From the NCBI GenBank assembly GCA_049511415.1, contig JBEKYC010000021.1, forward strand, positions 29,885 to 93,884: 64,000 nucleotides of DNA. The letters run 5' to 3'. This stretch comes from Bog-159 sp049511415 (GTDB lineage Bacteria > Acidobacteriota > Terriglobia > Bryobacterales > Bryobacteraceae). How positions within the stretch are numbered: position 1 is the stretch's first letter; each line of letters opens with the position of its first letter. A model generated the notes under the pieces. It was not told the DNA's origin. It did no database searches and was given only the letters and a program-made list of their open reading frames with translations. Below are positions 61,421 through 64,000 of the stretch, one piece after another. Made by a program: the position numbers and the translations under genes.

Positions 61421-61912
61421 CTAATCGGCAACCGGTGCGATGCGGCGCATCACATCCTTTACCTGGCGTCCGTAGCTGGCTTTCTGGTTGTAAGTCTTCA
61501 GAATCCCGTCGATGTCTTTGCCTTTGTAAAGGGCGGAGCTTGACAGTGAATAGGCTACGGAACGGATGCAGGCGGCGGCGGACGAAAATGCCGCGCGGCC
61601 GGAGTTCCAACCGAACAGATTGTTATGAGGGGCGGCCTTACCGCCCGTGGTTTCAACAAAGGAAAGACTGGGCAGCAAGCGCCAGTCGAGGCCGTAAATA
61701 TCGGCAGCTTCCAAAAAGGTGGGAGAAAGCTCGGCGGCGGGGCAGTTGGCTTGTCCGAAGAACGTACGCAGGCAGGCGAGACGGGGATCGTGGGCGGGGG
61801 GTTTGCGATGCTGGGCGACCGGTGGTTTTGCGGAGTCCGCAGGGGTACCGGCAGTCGGCCAGGACACGACGCCGGCAACCACGGCCAGACCATTGGAAAG
61901 CAGCTTTCGCAT
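61421..61912 (-). CDS. Secreted muramidase/glucosaminidase-like protein
   Basis: A 163-residue exported protein with a signal peptide (about 1-20) and a Pro-rich linker. The second half matches the lysozyme-like fold: LLPSLSFVETTGG holds the likely catalytic Glu near residue 87, NNLFGWNSGRAAF follows near 98, and ILKTYNQKASYGRQVKDVM lies near the C-terminus. It would cut peptidoglycan or a related glycan. It starts divergently from the region below and is followed by the FG-GAP gene after 14 bases. Confidence 0.75.
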   Translation of the reverse strand: MRKLLSNGLAVVAGVVSWPTAGTPADSAKPPVAQHRKPPAHDPRLACLRTFFGQANCPAAELSPTFLEAADIYGLDWRLLPSLSFVETTGGKAAPHNNLFGWNSGRAAFSSAAACIRSVAYSLSSSALYKGKDIDGILKTYNQKASYGRQVKDVMRRIAPVAD

Positions 61913-62284
61913 ACTCGGAAATTACCTCGTTTCTGAAATTTGGTTTTTAAAGAACCGGCCCAGTCACGGGGCCGAGGAAGTGCTACTAGTTGAAGGGCGC
62001 GAGGCCCGAATCAGCGGTGTGCGTCAAGCATAAGCTGCAATTATAGCATTACTGGCGCAGGGGTGGTGTAGGCCTGCGCCGCGCAGTCATTGGCCAAAGA
62101 TAAACACGGATAGACACGGATAAGACGTCAGGGGTTTTGGGGTGGTTTGGGGGTTTCGGCGGGGTTTAGTTGGACCTGTGGGTCGGGATTGGGACTCGAT
62201 TGGTACTTGGGTAGTGTCCTAATTTCCGGTTGACGCACTTCGCGGCAACCGTTTCCAACAAAAAAACCAAAGAAGGAGAACCAA
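61913..62284. other. Intergenic region with inverted and direct repeats
   Basis: A 372-base stretch without a supportable gene. It holds a 9-base inverted repeat with distant arms (GTGCGTCAA at 62019-62027 and TTGACGCAC at 62230-62238), a hairpin with arms GGCGCAGG and CCTGCGCC (62054-62080), a doubled ACACGGATA near 62100-62125 and a G-rich run near 62130-62170. An AAGGAG before 62285 serves the next gene. The pattern is that of a decayed mobile insert, not of a promoter alone. Confidence 0.45.
62019..62238. repeat. Inverted repeat pair GTGCGTCAA / TTGACGCAC
   Basis: Nine-base arms in perfect inversion enclose about 200 bases that also contain a hairpin and a direct repeat. The enclosed piece has no coding frame. 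It could be a small non-autonomous element (MITE-like) or the scar of one. A 9-base pair in 220 bases may also be chance. Confidence 0.35.
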
Positions 62285-62745
62285 ATGCCAAGCCACAGCG
62301 AGGAAGCGCCTAAAGATCAACTCCAACCACTACCTCCAACAAACTTCTTGACAACTCCAACTGGCTCGGATAACATTGGAGTTGCCATGCCAGCCAGCGG
62401 CAGTATCACCAAAGAGCAGCTTGAGCGGGACATAATTCGGACCCGCAAGGAAATCGAGCGGCTCAAGGTGCAGGAGGCCGCGCTACTGGGAACACTCAAG
62501 ATGTATTTCCCTGAGGCCGCAAAGGAGTTCACCGCGCCCCAGGTGTTGTCGTTCGATCTTGGGGTGGAGGAACGAAGCCTCGAATCCTATAGCATTGCGG
62601 AAGCCTCGGTGGTTATATTCCGCGATCTAAGCAACCAATGGCTTTCATTGGCTGACCTAGACACGGAACTGAGGCGGCGCGGTAAGGTGTGCTCTAAGGG
62701 TTCGATTGAACTGATGCTCAAGGCCGCGCCCGAGAAATTCGAGAG
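62285..62745 (+). CDS. Unknown protein truncated at a transposase remnant
   Basis: About 153 residues of a protein with a coiled-coil (about 40-70; QLERDIIRTRKEIERLKVQE) and a wHTH-like C-terminal half with SLADLDTELRRRGKVCSKGS near 120, which resembles a small DNA-binding domain. After residue 153 (near 62745) the frame continues to 62938, but its composition changes abruptly and the bases there encode a transposase in another frame. The protein's natural C-terminus is therefore missing. An AAGGAG before the ATG supports expression. Confidence 0.6.
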
Positions 62746-63117
62746 GACTACGCCCAACTCATCAAGGTCTACGGCAAGAACGACGGCGATGCTTCCAGCC
62801 CCGAACGCCGTTACAGCCCTGGCGAAGTGCTGGATTCGACTCCCAAACCCATCTTTGGCGACCCAGACAAGGCCCGAATCTGTACCTCGCACATCGAGCG
62901 GCAAAACCTCACCATGCGGACGTTTATTCGCAGGCTAACGCGGCTGACATGCGCCTTCAGCAAGAAGTGGGACCACTTGTACGCGGCCCTGGCGCTGCAC
63001 TTCGCGTACTATAATTTCTGCCGCAGGCACCAGACGTTAAAAACCAGCCCTGCTGTAGCGGCAGGGATCACCGATCACGTCTGGACGCTGCGGGAGTTGC
63101 TTTCCGCTGATGCCTGA
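62746..63117 (+). pseudogene. IS1-type transposase C-terminal remnant
   Basis: A continuous frame from GAC at 62746 to the stop at 63117 encodes the C-terminal third of a DDE transposase of the IS1 kind. The diagnostic piece is CTSHIERQNLTMRTFIRRLT, with FSKKWDHLYAALALHFAYYN after it and TLKTSPAVAAGITDHVWTL near the end. There is no start codon at its left end and no N-terminal catalytic part. The left end is joined directly to the unknown gene upstream, so this is a leftover of a past insertion or deletion. Confidence 0.75.
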
Positions 63118-63249
63118 GAGATAATCCGCATCCCGCGTCCAAGGAAAATTTGCTCTATGGATACAATCAGCTTGTCGCAATGCAGCCCCAATCCCTTCCC
63201 CATCTCGGAGGCTGTCTTGAATCCGTATCGGTAAAGGAGGCCCATAAAC

Positions 63250-63582
63250 ATGGCGTCATCTGAAGAGGGAGTCTCGATACTCAGGAAATGGAAGATATTC
63301 CAGACGCGCCTGTGGTGCCAAACTGATCGCCTTGCTCCTGAGCGATGGGTGGACTCCATGATCGTAGACGCCTCCGAGTCGGTAGTGGTTGTGCGCGTGG
63401 CCGCCAAAATCATGACTTTCGATTTGGCGAGTGCTGAGATCCGATCCTTGGGTCCAGAGGAAATATCTGACCCAGACGTTCTCCGCGCTGTGCGGATTAC
63501 TTGGCCAGGGGGCGATTGGATTACCTTGTCCGAAGAGAGACTGCACCTACCTCCCCCAAGCGCGTTTGAATCACCGATTTGA
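63250..63582 (+). CDS. Unknown 110-residue protein
   Basis: A 110-residue acidic protein with no recognised family. An AGGAGG eight bases before the ATG supports it as a real gene. The middle WVDSMIVDASESVVVVRVAA looks like two beta-strands, and it ends in a Pro/Ser stretch. A minus-strand frame of similar length over the same bases (63075-63590) has no such site and is treated as a shadow. Confidence 0.55.
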   Translation: MASSEEGVSILRKWKIFQTRLWCQTDRLAPERWVDSMIVDASESVVVVRVAAKIMTFDLASAEIRSLGPEEISDPDVLRAVRITWPGGDWITLSEERLHLPPPSAFESPI

Positions 63583-63641
63583 CGCCCCATCTAGGCACAC
63601 TCCTATCTGCTAAACTGTAAGTGCGCTTGAAGATTGTACCG

Positions 63642-63665
63642 GCCCCGGTTCCAGCCGGGGCTTTT
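63642..63665 (+). terminator. Rho-independent terminator
   Basis: GCCCCGG (63642-63648), loop TTCCAG and CCGGGGC (63655-63661) form an exact seven-base GC stem followed by TTTT and a further T-rich stretch (TTTTGCTTT). It lies about 60 bases after the stop of the 110-residue gene and would end that transcript. Confidence 0.75.
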
Positions 63666-63709
63666 GCTTTATGGTAGCATCTCTCCCGGTAAACACTGTG
63701 GGCGTACTC

Positions 63710-64000
63710 ATGACCAAAGCTGAACGGGAATCGAAGATTCGCCATATCCATCATTGCCTGAACATCGCCGAGCGAGATTACCCCGAAGCCACTTCGCGGG
63801 AACTCCAATCGGCCATTGAAGACCTAGGCAATGTGTGCCTAGACCTGCTGATGTCCGCTATTTGGAAACGCATAGACCGTTCCCTTGGAGCCGTTGTGTA
63901 TGTCGTTCTCGCCATCATTGTGGCAATGGCATTCCTTTCCGTAGCTGGCGGCCTAGTCTTATATGTTCTGGATTTCATCAAGTGGGTGTGGCACTTTCTC
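63710..64000 (+). CDS. Small membrane protein, cut by the window end
   Basis: The first 97 residues of a protein open at the window edge. The N-terminal part beginning TKAERESKIRHIHHCLNIAE is a charged helical domain. A hydrophobic segment (about 63-88; VVYVVLAIIVAMAFLSVAGG) follows, and the frame reaches the last base without a stop. The ATG at 63710 lies after the terminator. No family is recognised and the length is unknown. Confidence 0.55.
   Translation, partial: MTKAERESKIRHIHHCLNIAERDYPEATSRELQSAIEDLGNVCLDLLMSAIWKRIDRSLGAVVYVVLAIIVAMAFLSVAGGLVLYVLDFIKWVWHFL

Noticed and set aside
63075..63590. Minus-strand open frame of 171 residues
   Set aside because: Overlaps the transposase remnant and a plus-strand gene with a good AGGAGG; no start signal of its own.

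Overview
The window looks like a piece of chromosome from a GC-rich, Gram-negative, aerobic soil-type bacterium, most probably an Acidobacteriota of the Solibacter/Bryobacterales kind. This is an inference. It rests on three things: an Alternative Complex III operon joined to a caa3 oxidase operon, a group 1h (actinobacterial-type, high-affinity) [NiFe]-hydrogenase with its usual set of unknown-function partners, and an LptD outer-membrane assembly protein. No rRNA or tRNA gene was seen, so the taxonomy cannot be confirmed from this window.

Layout. 1-10.1 kb (+): respiratory operon, with ActB (partial), ActC, ActD, ActE, ActF, a small membrane protein, a SCO copper chaperone and oxidase subunits II, I, III and IV. 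Together these take electrons from menaquinol through ACIII to oxygen. 10.2-13.5 kb: MqnD (futalosine menaquinone pathway), a HEAT-repeat protein, a small CxxC protein and a FecR-like protein. 13.8-29.3 kb (+): one long exopolysaccharide operon, with a NusG-like antiterminator, a ribbon-helix-helix protein, Wza, a Wzc-type tyrosine kinase, a flippase, two GT4 glycosyltransferases, an FkbM methyltransferase, a Wzy-like protein, a secreted beta-helix protein, a phosphoglycosyltransferase, a NeuD/PglD acyltransferase, a DegT aminotransferase and a membrane-anchored SDR.

29.3-43.8 kb (-): the hydrogenase region. Read in its own direction it runs second small subunit, PAS histidine kinase, NarL-type regulator, hhyS, hhyL, NifU-like protein lacking its CxxC, DUF5947, DUF6084, two unknown proteins, maturation protease, small membrane protein, YceI-like protein, hypC, hypD, hypE, double-SIS protein, glutaredoxin-like protein. 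The most interesting point is the extra orphan hydrogenase small subunit set directly upstream of the two-component system, which suggests H2 sensing by a modified group 1h module. At the predicted fourth proximal-cluster ligand the structural small subunit has Asp and the orphan has Glu.

43.9-49.1 kb: LptD, an RDD membrane protein and a KstD-like flavoprotein. 49.2-64 kb is accessory in character: a higBA toxin-antitoxin pair with an operator-like palindrome, three genes that appear frameshifted, three tandem APC permeases with thiE, an S9 peptidase, an FG-GAP protein, a muramidase-like protein, an IS1-type transposase remnant fused to an unknown gene, and a small membrane protein cut by the window end.
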